This document shows, in pieces, positions 37,857 through 47,540 of a DNA stretch of 64,000 nt. The stretch's first letter is position 1. Every line of letters begins with the position of its first letter. The stretch comes from Gammaproteobacteria bacterium (GTDB taxonomy: Bacteria; Pseudomonadota; Gammaproteobacteria; UBA4575): the NCBI GenBank assembly GCA_033344735.1, contig JAWPMW010000001.1, forward strand, positions 1,928,171 to 1,992,170. Direction: 5' to 3'. The position numbers were made by a program, and so were the translations under genes. The notes under the pieces were generated by a model, which was not told the DNA's origin, did no database searches, and saw only the letters and a list, made by a program, of their open reading frames with translations.

Positions 37857-39140
37857 GTGGCCGACAACTCTAAACACGGATTTGCAACAAGATCAATTCA
37901 TGCAGGTGCAGAGCCTGATCCAACCACAGGAGCACGTTCTGTCCCAATTACTCAAGCGACAGCCTATGTGTTTAAAGACGCTGATCACGCTGCGGCGTTG
38001 TTTGGTTTAGAAGAGTCAGGGTTTATTTATTCTCGTCTGACCAACCCAACGACAAGCGTATTTCAAGACCGAATGGCTAGCCTTGAAGGTGGGGTTGGCG
38101 CAACATGCACTGCATCTGGCCATTCTGCCCAATTGCTCGCTTTATTTGCTTTGATGGAACCTGGCGATGATTTCGTGGCTTCAAATAAACTCTATGGTGG
38201 CTCAATTACTCAATTTGGTCATACATTTAAAAAGTTTGGGTGGAATGTAATTTTCGTTGATCCCGTTGACCCTGAGAATTTTCGTAAAGCAGTCACACCA
38301 AATACTAAAGCTATGTTTACTGAGAGCTTGGCTAACCCAGGTGGAGTTGTATGCGATATTGAAAAAATTGCAGAAATTGCACATGAAGCAGGTGTTCCGC
38401 TGATCGTAGATAATACTCTCCCTACACCAGCATTATGTCGTCCGTTTGAGTTTGGTGCTGATATTGTTGTTCATTCAACCACAAAATTTATTTCAGGCCA
38501 CGGCAATGCCATGGGTGGAGCTGTTGTTGACTCAGGTAAATTTGACTGGGCGCAGAACGATAAATTTAAAAGTTTAGCTGATAGTTGTGGCGCATACCAT
38601 GGGCTGAACTTCTATGAAAAATTTGGACCAATGGCTTTCACTATGTACGGTCATGCAGTGGGGCTCAGAGACCTTGGGCCAACCATGTCGCCAATGAATG
38701 CTTATTTATCCTTTACAGGTGCAGAAACATTGCCATTACGAATGAAGAAGCATGCTGATAATGCATTACAAGTCGCAAAGTGGTTAACAACACATAATCA
38801 AGTTGATTGGGTGTCTTATGCAGGTTTGCCAGATAGTCCTTTCTATTCGCTTGCCCAAAAGTATTGTCCCGAAGGTGCTGGTGCGGTATTTACTTTTGGA
38901 GTCAAGGGGGGCTATGAAGCAGGCGTGAAAATAGTTAACCGTTGTGAGTTATTTTCTCACTTAGCAAATATCGGCGATACACGATCGCTAATTACTCATC
39001 CTTCTTCTACAACACATAGACAATTATCGGAGCAGCAGCAAATCTCAGCTGGTGCGGGCCCAGAAGTAGTAAGATTATCTATTGGTATTGAAGATGTTGA
39101 AGATATTATTGCTGACTTGGACCAAGCATTACGAGATTAA
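37857..39140 (+). CDS. metY: O-acetylhomoserine sulfhydrylase
   Basis: 427 residues, starting at GTG with an AGAGGA Shine-Dalgarno 6 nt upstream. A PLP enzyme of the Cys/Met metabolism family that makes homocysteine from O-acetylhomoserine and sulfide. The family start FATRSIHAGAEPDPTTGAR, the YSRLTNPT motif, LEGG, and the PLP-binding Lys in VHSTTKFISGHGNAMGG are present, as is RLSIGIEDVEDIIADLDQAL at the end. The residues fit MetY rather than MetB/MetC. Confidence 0.95.
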   Translation: MADNSKHGFATRSIHAGAEPDPTTGARSVPITQATAYVFKDADHAAALFGLEESGFIYSRLTNPTTSVFQDRMASLEGGVGATCTASGHSAQLLALFALMEPGDDFVASNKLYGGSITQFGHTFKKFGWNVIFVDPVDPENFRKAVTPNTKAMFTESLANPGGVVCDIEKIAEIAHEAGVPLIVDNTLPTPALCRPFEFGADIVVHSTTKFISGHGNAMGGAVVDSGKFDWAQNDKFKSLADSCGAYHGLNFYEKFGPMAFTMYGHAVGLRDLGPTMSPMNAYLSFTGAETLPLRMKKHADNALQVAKWLTTHNQVDWVSYAGLPDSPFYSLAQKYCPEGAGAVFTFGVKGGYEAGVKIVNRCELFSHLANIGDTRSLITHPSSTTHRQLSEQQQISAGAGPEVVRLSIGIEDVEDIIADLDQALRD

Positions 39141-39152
39141 TAACTTGCGATG

Positions 39153-40703
39153 CTAACTAGCAATTTTTTTATCCTGTTCTACAGAGTGAAAGTCGCTAAC
39201 TAGACAATATTGATCTCTACCATTGTTCTTAGATTGGTATGTTGCTTGGTCAGCATGTCTGACTAGCTCATGCCAATTTTTTAAATCTTTATTACTACCC
39301 TCGTATACACAAGCTCCTGCTGAAACTGTGATATGAGCGATCTTGTCATTACTGAGTTTCATAGTGGTATTGCGGAAGGCATTGATAATTCTATTACATG
39401 TGATATTTACACCCTCCTCATTTGTACCTGGTAGTATGATGGTAAATTCTTCGCCTCCATAACGAGAAACTATGTCTGAGTCTCTAGTACAGTCCAGTAA
39501 AATGCTCGAGACTTGGCGAAGTACCTCATCCCCTGCATCGTGACCTAAATTGTCATTAATTTGCTTGAAATAATCAATATCAATAAATATTAAACCTAAA
39601 GGCCACTGATATTTGTTAGCATTTTTAAATTCAACTTCAATTGATTCGTCAAAGTAGCGGCGATTAAATAGTTTAGTCAGCCCATCCCTGCGATTAAGCT
39701 CTTCGAGTTCAGCTGTTTTAGATTCGAGTTTCTTGGCAGCTTTTTGCAAACTTTCAGTCTCTTTAATCTGGTTAAGGTTTCTTAGAATAAGAACTTCTTT
39801 GGCCTGCTCTGAAATGAAATCCAGCATGTTTGGATTTTCTATCTCAATATCGAACATTTGTGCTAGATCAGCATAATTTTCAGAAGCGGTTTCGATAATA
39901 CTGTGAAATTCTTTATCATTAAAGTTGATAACCTTTTTCGCATGATTGATAGAGTTTGATAATAGGGGATGGATGTCTTCTTCTTCTGCTATGAATATAT
40001 CTGCGAACAGGCTGGAACAAGCGACTGTTTTTGAGAGGTCTGAATCATACTCGTGATCGTCATCCATAACCGAATGACTATGATGTATAGGTTCAAGTAA
40101 GTTACTAGGTAGATGCCATTGTTCCAAAAGCCAAGCCCCTACAAGACTATGATCTGCTTGTAGAGAGCTTTGCTCTAACTGAAATAATTTTTCATGTTTG
40201 GCTTGATCAAGTCCAATGTTTTTATATAAATTTGGTGCCGCTTTATCAAGAGCCAACATGCCTATGTCTTGTAATAGACCAGCCAAAAATGCACAGTCTT
40301 TTGAACAGCTACCAATTCGTTGGATAATGTCTTGAGACAATATGGCGGAAGCAAGTGAGCGTTTCCAATATAGATTGTAATTTAATCCTGAATTGCAATC
40401 TTCAACAGCACTTTGTTTAAGTGAAAAACTTAATGCGATATTTAAGGTTCCATTTAATCCAAATAGCAAAATTGCTTGTCTAAGGTTCTCTACTTTTCTT
40501 TGTTTTGTGTAAAGAGGTGAATTAGCCATGCGTAGCAGTTTTGCGCTTAAAGCAGGATCTATGCTGACAACATCAGCAACATCACTTAAACCAGAGGTTT
40601 CACATGAGCTTAATTCTATAATTTTAGTGGCAATAGCCGGAGGGCTCGGAAGATCTGTACACGACTTCAACATTAACAGTAACGAATCGCTTAATTGTTC
40701 CAT
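39153..40703 (-). CDS. HDOD-GGDEF protein, probable diguanylate cyclase
   Basis: 516 residues. An N-terminal HDOD domain (about 10-210; LPSPPAIATKIIELSSCETS, DPALSAKLLRMANSPLY, LLQDIGMLALDKAAP) is linked by a coiled coil (about 305-345) to a C-terminal GGDEF domain. The catalytic motif is RYGGEEFTIILPG, with an intact allosteric I-site RDSD five residues before it. The domain therefore looks active and product-inhibited in making c-di-GMP. HDOD domains commonly take part in signalling without HD-type catalysis. It faces metY and is transcribed away from rpoD's tRNA. Confidence 0.92.
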   Translation of the reverse strand: MEQLSDSLLLMLKSCTDLPSPPAIATKIIELSSCETSGLSDVADVVSIDPALSAKLLRMANSPLYTKQRKVENLRQAILLFGLNGTLNIALSFSLKQSAVEDCNSGLNYNLYWKRSLASAILSQDIIQRIGSCSKDCAFLAGLLQDIGMLALDKAAPNLYKNIGLDQAKHEKLFQLEQSSLQADHSLVGAWLLEQWHLPSNLLEPIHHSHSVMDDDHEYDSDLSKTVACSSLFADIFIAEEEDIHPLLSNSINHAKKVINFNDKEFHSIIETASENYADLAQMFDIEIENPNMLDFISEQAKEVLILRNLNQIKETESLQKAAKKLESKTAELEELNRRDGLTKLFNRRYFDESIEVEFKNANKYQWPLGLIFIDIDYFKQINDNLGHDAGDEVLRQVSSILLDCTRDSDIVSRYGGEEFTIILPGTNEEGVNITCNRIINAFRNTTMKLSNDKIAHITVSAGACVYEGSNKDLKNWHELVRHADQATYQSKNNGRDQYCLVSDFHSVEQDKKIAS

Positions 40704-40789
40704 GGATAACCTAATCGGATTGTTATTTTGACTATAGAAGTAATATCGACCAATAACAGCACGGCTTTAGTGGAAAATTGACAATACGT

Positions 40790-40814
40790 CGGTAAATTGT
40801 CGCCGTGTTTACCG
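40790..40814 (-). repeat. Hairpin downstream of tRNA-Ile(CAT)
   Basis: CGGTAAA (40790-40796) and TTTACCG (40808-40814) form a 7-bp stem with an 11-nt loop, 19 bp past the tRNA 3' end. There is no uridine run on the minus strand, so it may serve in 3' end formation or RNA stability rather than as a canonical terminator. Confidence 0.35.
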
Positions 40815-40832
40815 ATTTAAAAAATGAGTTAT

Positions 40833-40909
40833 TGGTGGGCCCGGTAGGACTCGAACCTACGACAAAAGGATTATGAGTCCTCTGCTCTAACCAACTGAGC
40901 TACGGGCCC
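40833..40909 (-). tRNA. tRNA-Ile (anticodon CAT, lysidine type)
   Basis: 77 nt including an encoded CCA. The acceptor stem GGGCCCG pairs fully with CGGGCCC. D-arm GCTCAGTTGGTTAGAGC, anticodon loop CTCATAA (anticodon CAT at 40875-40873), T-arm GTAGG-TTCGAGT-CCTAC. The CAT anticodon could mean Met; the GC-rich acceptor stem and the position just after rpoD, where many gammaproteobacteria have tRNA-Ile2, favour the lysidine-modified Ile tRNA (needs TilS). It is not the initiator, because the first base pair G-C is matched. Confidence 0.9.
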
Positions 40910-40951
40910 GGAGACGGGTAATTACTAAAAGGTTTAAATACTAGAGAAGCG

Positions 40952-42796
40952 TTATTCCAATTCAAGGAAGCTACGTAATTGCTCTGAGCGGGTTGGGTGC
41001 CTAAGTTTACGTAAAGCTTTGGCTTCGATTTGGCGAATACGTTCACGAGTGACATCAAATTGTTTGCCCACTTCTTCAAGGGTATGGTCAGTATTCATAT
41101 CTATACCAAATCTCATGCGCAATACCTTTGCCTCTCGTGGAGTAAGGGAGGCAAGTATTTCACGAGTTGCTTCACTTAAGCCAACGCCTGCTGCTGCCTC
41201 GACGGGAGATTCAATATTGGCATCTTCAATGAAATCACCGAGATGTGAGTCTTCATCGTCACCAATAGGAGTTTCCATTGAGATAGGCTCTTTGGCAATT
41301 TTTAAAACTTTGCGTACTTTATCTTCAGGCATTTCCATGCGCTCAGAAAGTTCTTCTGGAGTCGCCTCTCTTCCCATTTCTTGTAACATCTGACGAGAGA
41401 TGCGATTAAGCTTATTGATTGTCTCTATCATGTGCACTGGAATACGTATCGTGCGCGCCTGATCAGCGATAGAACGAGTAATTGCTTGTCGTATCCACCA
41501 AGTTGCATATGTTGAAAATTTGTAACCTCGGCGGTATTCAAATTTATCAACTGCTTTCATTAGTCCGATATTACCTTCTTGAATTAAATCTAAGAACTGT
41601 AGCCCTCGATTTGTATATTTTTTAGCAATTGAAATTACTAAGCGCAAGTTGGCCTCGACCATTTCTTTTTTAGCTCTTCTTGCTTTTGCTTCACCAATTG
41701 ACATGCGACGGTTAATTTCTTTGATTTCAGCAATAGTCAGCTTGGCGCCATCTTGAATTGTGGATAATTTTTGTTGTTCCTTAACCACTTCCTCTTGGAC
41801 TTCTACTAAAGTTTCTGAGTAAGGCGCTTTTCCATTAATTAAACCTGCAACCCACTCAATGTTTGTTTCGTTTTCTTTAAAAGACTCAATAAACTTCTTT
41901 TTTGGAATCCGAGAATAATCTACGCATAAAGCCATAATTAATCTTTCATGGTTACGAATGCTGCTTACTGTTGTACGCAGGCTTCCCGCAAGTGCATCGA
42001 TAACTTTTTGGGTTAGCTTGAGGCGCATGAACCATTCTGCAACTTCTTCACGTGCAGCAACTGCTTTTTTAGGGTTTTTAAGCACCGCGGCAGATTGAGA
42101 AACTTTGTATAAACTAGCTAACTTCTCAAAGTGTTCTCTTGCTTCTTCTGGATCAGGACCGGTATCAATTTCTTCCTCATCTTCCTCATCTTCCTTGTTG
42201 CCATCAGATTTTTCAGCATCTGCTCCTCTGTTAACAACTGCAGGCGTAGGAATTTCATCCACTGCATCTGGGTCAAGAAAACCAGATATGAGGTCTGTCA
42301 GACGCATTTCTTCAGCTTCAACTTTCGCGTAAAGCAACAGTAGAGTTTCAATCGAACGTGGGTAATGTCCTATCGCGAACAATACTTGTGAGAGCCCCTC
42401 TTCAATGCGCTTAGCAATCTTAATCTCGCCCTCACGGGTTAGCAGGTTAACCGTGCCCATTTCACGCATGTACATTCGCACTGGGTCAGTAGTTCTTCCA
42501 AATTCACTGTCCACTGAGGCGAGGGCAGCGGCGGCTTCTTCTGCTAAATCTTCGGCAGATGCTGCTGTTTCAGAAACTAATAAAGAGTCTTCGTCTGGAG
42601 CTTGCTCATGGACGCGTATGCCCATGTCATTGATCATACTGATGATATCTTCGATTTGCTCTGGATCTACTATAGAATTAGGCAGATGGTCATTTACTTC
42701 AGCATAGGTGAGGTAGCCTTGTTCTTTCCCCTTAGCAATTAAGTCTTTGAGGCTATATTGTTGATTTTGCTGATCTGTATTTGATTCTGGTTCCAT
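40952..42796 (-). CDS. rpoD: RNA polymerase primary sigma factor (sigma-70)
   Basis: 614 residues. Region 1.1 at the N-terminus, region 1.2 with [20 protein letters not shown], a non-conserved acidic insert (about 190-225, rich in Glu/Asp), region 2 with [20 protein letters not shown] and [20 protein letters not shown], region 3, and region 4 with [18 protein letters not shown], which contacts the -35 element. It follows dnaG after 143 bp. A -10-like TATAAT lies on the minus strand at 42841-42836, 40 nt before the start. Confidence 0.98.
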   Translation of the reverse strand: MEPESNTDQQNQQYSLKDLIAKGKEQGYLTYAEVNDHLPNSIVDPEQIEDIISMINDMGIRVHEQAPDEDSLLVSETAASAEDLAEEAAAALASVDSEFGRTTDPVRMYMREMGTVNLLTREGEIKIAKRIEEGLSQVLFAIGHYPRSIETLLLLYAKVEAEEMRLTDLISGFLDPDAVDEIPTPAVVNRGADAEKSDGNKEDEEDEEEIDTGPDPEEAREHFEKLASLYKVSQSAAVLKNPKKAVAAREEVAEWFMRLKLTQKVIDALAGSLRTTVSSIRNHERLIMALCVDYSRIPKKKFIESFKENETNIEWVAGLINGKAPYSETLVEVQEEVVKEQQKLSTIQDGAKLTIAEIKEINRRMSIGEAKARRAKKEMVEANLRLVISIAKKYTNRGLQFLDLIQEGNIGLMKAVDKFEYRRGYKFSTYATWWIRQAITRSIADQARTIRIPVHMIETINKLNRISRQMLQEMGREATPEELSERMEMPEDKVRKVLKIAKEPISMETPIGDDEDSHLGDFIEDANIESPVEAAAGVGLSEATREILASLTPREAKVLRMRFGIDMNTDHTLEEVGKQFDVTRERIRQIEAKALRKLRHPTRSEQLRSFLELE

Positions 42797-42835
42797 TAAG
42801 CTACCTGTGCGAATTAACGATTAATCAAACCGCCC

Positions 42836-42841
42836 ATTATA
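42836..42841 (-). promoter_or_regulatory. Possible -10 box of a separate rpoD promoter
   Basis: A perfect TATAAT on the minus strand in the dnaG-rpoD spacer, preceded by an AT-rich tract but without a recognisable -35 at 16-18 bp. TG two bases before the box could act as an approximate extended -10. Confidence 0.3.
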
Positions 42842-42939
42842 TGCATGTGTAAAAAATATATATACCCGCCAAATGAGGTGTATATGCCTTTTATGTGCGT
42901 TGAGACTCTATCTATACCATTTTAGAAGGATCTGTCGGC

Positions 42940-44604
42940 CTATAAGTTTTCTGACTGGATAATAGAATCGAGCTCATTTCGCCGAATATCCTCCTTAAAG
43001 CGATCCATCGTTTGTTTAAACGATAACTCGCGATTTTCCATATCCGGTGGATCCCATAAAAGTAATTTTTGCAGGGATCCATAGTCATTTTGGTCGTGGA
43101 ATCTTTCTACTAACGCAATTGGGCTAATATTGGGGTCCGCATTAATGATTTCAAGTAGCTGTATTAATAAGCTAATACCAGGCACTGATAACAAATTAGA
43201 AAGTTCTTCAGTAGGTAAAGCATTTTTTGCTAATGATGGATCTCTAATAAGCAAAGCGACGGCCAAACGAGTTTTCGTGTATTTAAGTGAGCGATTCTGT
43301 TTGTTTGCATTAGACGCAGATTGAATGGTGTGATTAATGATAGAAGATGCCACAGGAATTGTAGTGCCGACCCTCTCATTTAGTTCCTTGTACATAAGAT
43401 CTCGGAATACTGTAGGAGGAATTTTTGCTAAGAGAGGTTTAGCAGTGCTAGCTAGTTTTGCTCGACCATCTGGTGTTGAGGTATCTATATCTTTTATTAA
43501 GTTAGTAAAAAAATATTCTGATAAAGAAGCAGCATTATTCAAATAATCATTAAAAGCATCTTTACCTAGACTGCGAATCAAAGAATCTGGATCGTCTCCC
43601 TGAGGCATAAATGCAAAACGAATATTGATCCCATCTTTATATTCAGGAAGCATCTGATCAAGTGCTTTCCAAGCAGCATCTCTGCCAGCGCGGTCGCCGT
43701 CAAAACAGAAAATTAGATCAGAACTAAAACGGAGTAAGTTGCGAATATTTTGAGTCGTTGTAGCGGTGCCTAAAGTGGCAACACAATTTTTTATATTATG
43801 TTGTGATAGTGCAACTACATCCATGTAGCCTTCCACAATTATTAATTGATTAAGTTTCCCTAGTGACTTCCTAGCTTCATAAATTCCGTAGAGTGTATTA
43901 CCTTTATGAAATAACTCTGTTTCAGGGCTATTCATATATTTTGGCATTGTGTCATCAACTGACCTGCCACCAAAACCTATAGTTCTCCCACGTGTATCTT
44001 TTATTGGAAACATAATTCGACTGCGAAAGCGATCATATGTTTTTTTTTCAGATTTTTCAGAGAGCAAACCAGTATTTACTAAGCACGCTTGTCCAAAATT
44101 ATTACTAAATGCTTTAGAAATATTGTTAAAACCTGTTGGCGCAAAACCGATGTTAAACATAGAAGCAATCTCGCCAGAGATGCCACGAGATTTTAAATAG
44201 GAAATCGCATCCTGATTTATACGCAGTTGATTTTGATAGTACTTATTGGCCTCTTCCAATGCTTCATAAAGTTTATGATTGTCGCTGCGTGGGGCATTAC
44301 CTTCTTCAGTTGTTACCTCAAGCCCCAATCTATTCGCAAGCACTTCAATGGCTTCAATAAACTGAAGCCCTTCATGCTCCATTAAGAAATTAATAGCTGT
44401 ACCGTGTGCACCGCAACCAAAGCAATGATAGAACTGTTTTTCAGGGCTAACAGTAAATGAAGGTGTTTTTTCTCCATGGAATGGGCAGCAAGCAGTAAAT
44501 TCTCTGCCTTTGTTTTTTAATTCAACGTAGCCATTGATCAGATCGACGATATCCGTCTGATTTAATACTTGATCAATAAAAGGCTGTGGAATTTTTCCAG
44601 CCAT
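42940..44604 (-). CDS. dnaG: DNA primase
   Basis: 554 residues, somewhat short at the C-terminus. The zinc-binding domain has CCPFHGEKTPSFTVSPEKQF and YHCFGCGAHG. The Toprim catalytic core contains LIIVEGYMDVVALSQHNIKN and FCFDGDRAGRDAAWKALDQM with the metal-binding acidic residues. The helicase-binding C-terminal domain (about 430-554) is present but divergent. It is not next to rpsU, as in most gammaproteobacteria; damX lies upstream. A possible own promoter is listed separately. Confidence 0.97.
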   Translation of the reverse strand: MAGKIPQPFIDQVLNQTDIVDLINGYVELKNKGREFTACCPFHGEKTPSFTVSPEKQFYHCFGCGAHGTAINFLMEHEGLQFIEAIEVLANRLGLEVTTEEGNAPRSDNHKLYEALEEANKYYQNQLRINQDAISYLKSRGISGEIASMFNIGFAPTGFNNISKAFSNNFGQACLVNTGLLSEKSEKKTYDRFRSRIMFPIKDTRGRTIGFGGRSVDDTMPKYMNSPETELFHKGNTLYGIYEARKSLGKLNQLIIVEGYMDVVALSQHNIKNCVATLGTATTTQNIRNLLRFSSDLIFCFDGDRAGRDAAWKALDQMLPEYKDGINIRFAFMPQGDDPDSLIRSLGKDAFNDYLNNAASLSEYFFTNLIKDIDTSTPDGRAKLASTAKPLLAKIPPTVFRDLMYKELNERVGTTIPVASSIINHTIQSASNANKQNRSLKYTKTRLAVALLIRDPSLAKNALPTEELSNLLSVPGISLLIQLLEIINADPNISPIALVERFHDQNDYGSLQKLLLWDPPDMENRELSFKQTMDRFKEDIRRNELDSIIQSENL

Positions 44605-44649
44605 GGCTAGTTATCTCAGTATATTTAAGAAGTTAATGATAGGCTAGAA

Positions 44650-44677
44650 AGCCTACTCGTTGTTGCAGGGATGTCAA
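44650..44677 (-). promoter_or_regulatory. Possible dnaG promoter
   Basis: On the minus strand a perfect -35 TTGACA (44677-44672), 16-nt spacer and TAGGCT (44655-44650, 3/6) stand 46 bp before the dnaG start. The -10 overlaps one arm of a hairpin TAGGCT-AGAA-AGCCTA (44640-44655). A dnaG-specific promoter is expected here because the usual rpsU-linked promoter is far away. Confidence 0.35.
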
Positions 44678-44719
44678 CATTATCAGCAGCAGGGGTTTCT
44701 GCTGGCTAAAATATCAAAA

Positions 44720-46333
44720 TTAATTTAAAAACTTTTGAATGTTTTTAAGGGCGACTGGCCAAGGTTTATTTTTTCTTAGGTTAGAAGGTAGCTTTTCAAT
44801 AGCGGTTAAAGCGTCGTTACGTGTTTTATAGTTACCAACTACTAGAACATAATACGTTGCATCCTTGACCGGCTTATCAAAATACGCGTAGTTCTCTTTT
44901 AAGTTTTCTTTCTTTATAAGTGACTCGAGCTGCTTAGTATCTTTTGTTGCGACTACTTGTAAAGTGTAGCTTTCTGGATCAAGAGCTTTCAACCAATTTT
45001 CGCCTTTTTTAGCCACAGCTACTTGAGTGGGAGGTGTAGGTGATTTTTCAACTGGATCTGATTTTTCAGCAATTTTAGGCGAGTTATTTGGGGTGGAATT
45101 TTCTGTAACAGATGTTTGATTTTTCTCTGTTAATTTTTCCTTGAGAGTCTCTAATTGCTTGATGTCAAGATCCTCGATGGATTCTGCTAAAAGCGAATCC
45201 TCGATAACAGCTGGTTCTTTTTTTGCAATTTGCGGAATTTTAATCGCGCTAACATCCAATTTGTCAGATGGAGCTGTTGGCGCATTAGGTAGAGGCAAAG
45301 AAGGAGTTTGCTCGGCTGGGTCTATATTGGACCCCTGCATAATAGGCGAAAGTGTAGGCTCGTTTGTGAGTGGCTTTTGAAGTGGGATAATGTCATCGTC
45401 CAATTCTTTATTACTAAAATAATTATTAAAGTAAAAACCAACACCAATAATAGCCAAAATAGAAATTAAAAATACGGGCACCTTGGGTTTAGGATTACGT
45501 ATTGTGATGTGTGGATCTAATACATTTCCCAGTGAATCTTCTCTGCATTGGTTTTGTAATGCTAAAACTGCTACCTCATGAATTTGCCGGATATTACCTA
45601 AGGTGGATTTATATATTTCAGTTATTTTTGGTTCATCAAGTAATACTTCATTTTCTAATCCAGCCGTTTTAAGGCGATGCTCGATATATTGCCCTGTTTG
45701 TTCTCTGGTAAAGGGGCGCACATTAATTTGATACACTTGAGTGCATGCAGGATTTGAGTCTTCAAGATCGGTAATGGCTAACTTTAAAGTATTTTCTCCT
45801 GCTAATATAAATCCAAGGCTAAGGGGGCAGGCTAATCCTATTCTATGCTTGAGAGTGAATAATCGGTCTAGAGTTGATGAATCAAGAAAATGTGCATCAT
45901 CTATAATAAGAACAGCATGAGTATGCTCTCTTAAGTAAGTGATCACATAATTTTCGATTGAAAGGTCAGCGACGGATGAAAGCCCACTATTTTCAGGTAG
46001 TACCCAGCGTTGTTTAATTTTATTTTCAATAAATTCGAAGTCTGTATCTTCATTAACGCGAAGTGTGCAGAATTGATATTGCTGATACCCTAAACGTAGC
46101 ACCTTACGTAGAAACGTTGTTTTACCAACACCATCTTCACCAGTGAGTACTATGGTAGTTGCAGGACTATTCAAGTACTCCATGATAATGTTAGAAGTCA
46201 TCTCTAGCTGGCTGTCACTATATAGATATGTGTCATCAGCATGCTCAGTAAACGGATGCTCTCTTAAACCTAACTTGTTAAGTTCTTCTTCGGTTAACAA
46301 GGTTGGGTCAGTCTGTAGTTGGTCTTCACTCAT
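44720..46333 (-). CDS. damX: DamX-like AAA/SPOR cell-division protein
   Basis: 537 residues. An N-terminal AAA domain of the ExeA type with intact Walker A (TIVLTGEDGVGKTTFLRKVL, about residues 60-79) and Walker B (AVLIIDDAHFLD); one membrane segment (VPVFLISILAIIGVGFYF, about 293); a Pro/Ser-rich linker; and a C-terminal SPOR domain (SYTLQVVATKDTKQLESLIK to PWPVALKNIQ). SPOR domains bind denuded septal peptidoglycan. E. coli DamX lacks the AAA part but the aroK-aroB-damX order is the same; here dgt sits between aroB and damX. Confidence 0.9.
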   Translation of the reverse strand: MSEDQLQTDPTLLTEEELNKLGLREHPFTEHADDTYLYSDSQLEMTSNIIMEYLNSPATTIVLTGEDGVGKTTFLRKVLRLGYQQYQFCTLRVNEDTDFEFIENKIKQRWVLPENSGLSSVADLSIENYVITYLREHTHAVLIIDDAHFLDSSTLDRLFTLKHRIGLACPLSLGFILAGENTLKLAITDLEDSNPACTQVYQINVRPFTREQTGQYIEHRLKTAGLENEVLLDEPKITEIYKSTLGNIRQIHEVAVLALQNQCREDSLGNVLDPHITIRNPKPKVPVFLISILAIIGVGFYFNNYFSNKELDDDIIPLQKPLTNEPTLSPIMQGSNIDPAEQTPSLPLPNAPTAPSDKLDVSAIKIPQIAKKEPAVIEDSLLAESIEDLDIKQLETLKEKLTEKNQTSVTENSTPNNSPKIAEKSDPVEKSPTPPTQVAVAKKGENWLKALDPESYTLQVVATKDTKQLESLIKKENLKENYAYFDKPVKDATYYVLVVGNYKTRNDALTAIEKLPSNLRKNKPWPVALKNIQKFLN

Positions 46334-46360
46334 AAGCGCATTCGAAAGTTTGACTAGTAG

Positions 46361-47536
46361 TTAGTTAATTCGGCCGTACTCAATCTGTGCATAACGGTCT
46401 GTCATACCGGCAATATAATCAGCAATAACACGAGCGAATTCATTATTGCCACCAATTTCTTTTCTTTTTAACGCCTTGATTCGATGCTCCTCGGGAAGTA
46501 GCTCAGGACTATTGTAGAAGCTAATAAATAAATTAGAAATAATTTTTCTTGCGTTAGCACTCATCTTATTCACTTGTTCATGCTGATACAAGTTGATATG
46601 CAAGAAAGATTTTAGCTCACCCATTTGTTTTTTTAGTTCAGAACTAAAAACAACAATAGGCTTTTTAGAGGAGCGCACATCGTGGATGGTTTTAATCTGA
46701 TTATGTTCAATATTATTAACTGTATTATCAATCAAGCCGCAAACTAGTTGGTTAATAATGCGCCGAATAGCTTCTTGAGCCTTTCTCTTTTCTGGCAAGT
46801 CAGAAAATCTTTCGTTAACATCAAAATAATGACGACCAAATAAATCCACCTGTTTTAGCTGTTGGATGGTTATGAGACCTGAGCGTAATCCATCGTCAAC
46901 ATCATGATTATTATATGCAATTTCATCTGCAATATTAGTTAGCTGCGCTTCAAGACTTGGTTGAGTACGATCAATAAATCGTTGGCCGATTGTACCCATC
47001 TCACGCGCATTTTTGATTGAACAGTGCTTAAGTATGCCTTCGCGAGTTTCAAACATTAAATTCAATCCATCGAAGTCTGGATATTTTTCTTCGAGAAAGT
47101 CCACCACGCGTAACGATTGGAGGTTATGCTCAAACCCACCATATTCTCTCATGCATTCATGCAAAGCATCTTGACCAGCATGACCAAAAGCCGTGTGTCC
47201 TAAATCATGTGCAAGAGCAATTGCTTCAGTTAGATCTTCATTTAAATTTAACGCGCGCGAAATTGAACGAGCAATTTGAGCTACTTCAACGGAGTGTGTG
47301 AGGCGAGTGCGATACAAGTCACCTTCATGGTTGATAAAAACTTGTGTTTTATATTCAAGCCGTCTGAATGCTGTGCTATGGATGATGCGATCGCGATCGC
47401 GTTGATATTCATTGCGAGTTTGACAGCGGGGTTCTGAGTATTTTCTCTTGAGTGATTGGGCTTGTGTGACTGCATATTCGGCTAAGCCAGAATTGACAGG
47501 CTTGGTTTTAGAAGAATGCGCAGATATAGCGACCAT
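46361..47536 (-). CDS. dgt: Deoxyguanosinetriphosphate triphosphohydrolase-like protein
   Basis: 391 residues. HD-domain phosphohydrolase; the metal-binding motifs are THSVEVAQIARS (first His) and ALAHDLGHTAFGHAGQDAL (HD). DEIAYNNHDVDDGLRSG is a further family motif. Such proteins cleave dNTPs to deoxynucleosides and triphosphate; this shorter type 2 form may accept several dNTPs. It lies 4 bp after aroB and 27 bp before damX. Confidence 0.94.
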   Translation of the reverse strand: MVAISAHSSKTKPVNSGLAEYAVTQAQSLKRKYSEPRCQTRNEYQRDRDRIIHSTAFRRLEYKTQVFINHEGDLYRTRLTHSVEVAQIARSISRALNLNEDLTEAIALAHDLGHTAFGHAGQDALHECMREYGGFEHNLQSLRVVDFLEEKYPDFDGLNLMFETREGILKHCSIKNAREMGTIGQRFIDRTQPSLEAQLTNIADEIAYNNHDVDDGLRSGLITIQQLKQVDLFGRHYFDVNERFSDLPEKRKAQEAIRRIINQLVCGLIDNTVNNIEHNQIKTIHDVRSSKKPIVVFSSELKKQMGELKSFLHINLYQHEQVNKMSANARKIISNLFISFYNSPELLPEEHRIKALKRKEIGGNNEFARVIADYIAGMTDRYAQIEYGRIN

Positions 47537-47540
47537 ATAT

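Noticed and set aside
40790-40814. Intrinsic terminator after tRNA-Ile
   Set aside because: The stem is real but no uridine run follows on the minus strand, so it is listed only as a hairpin.
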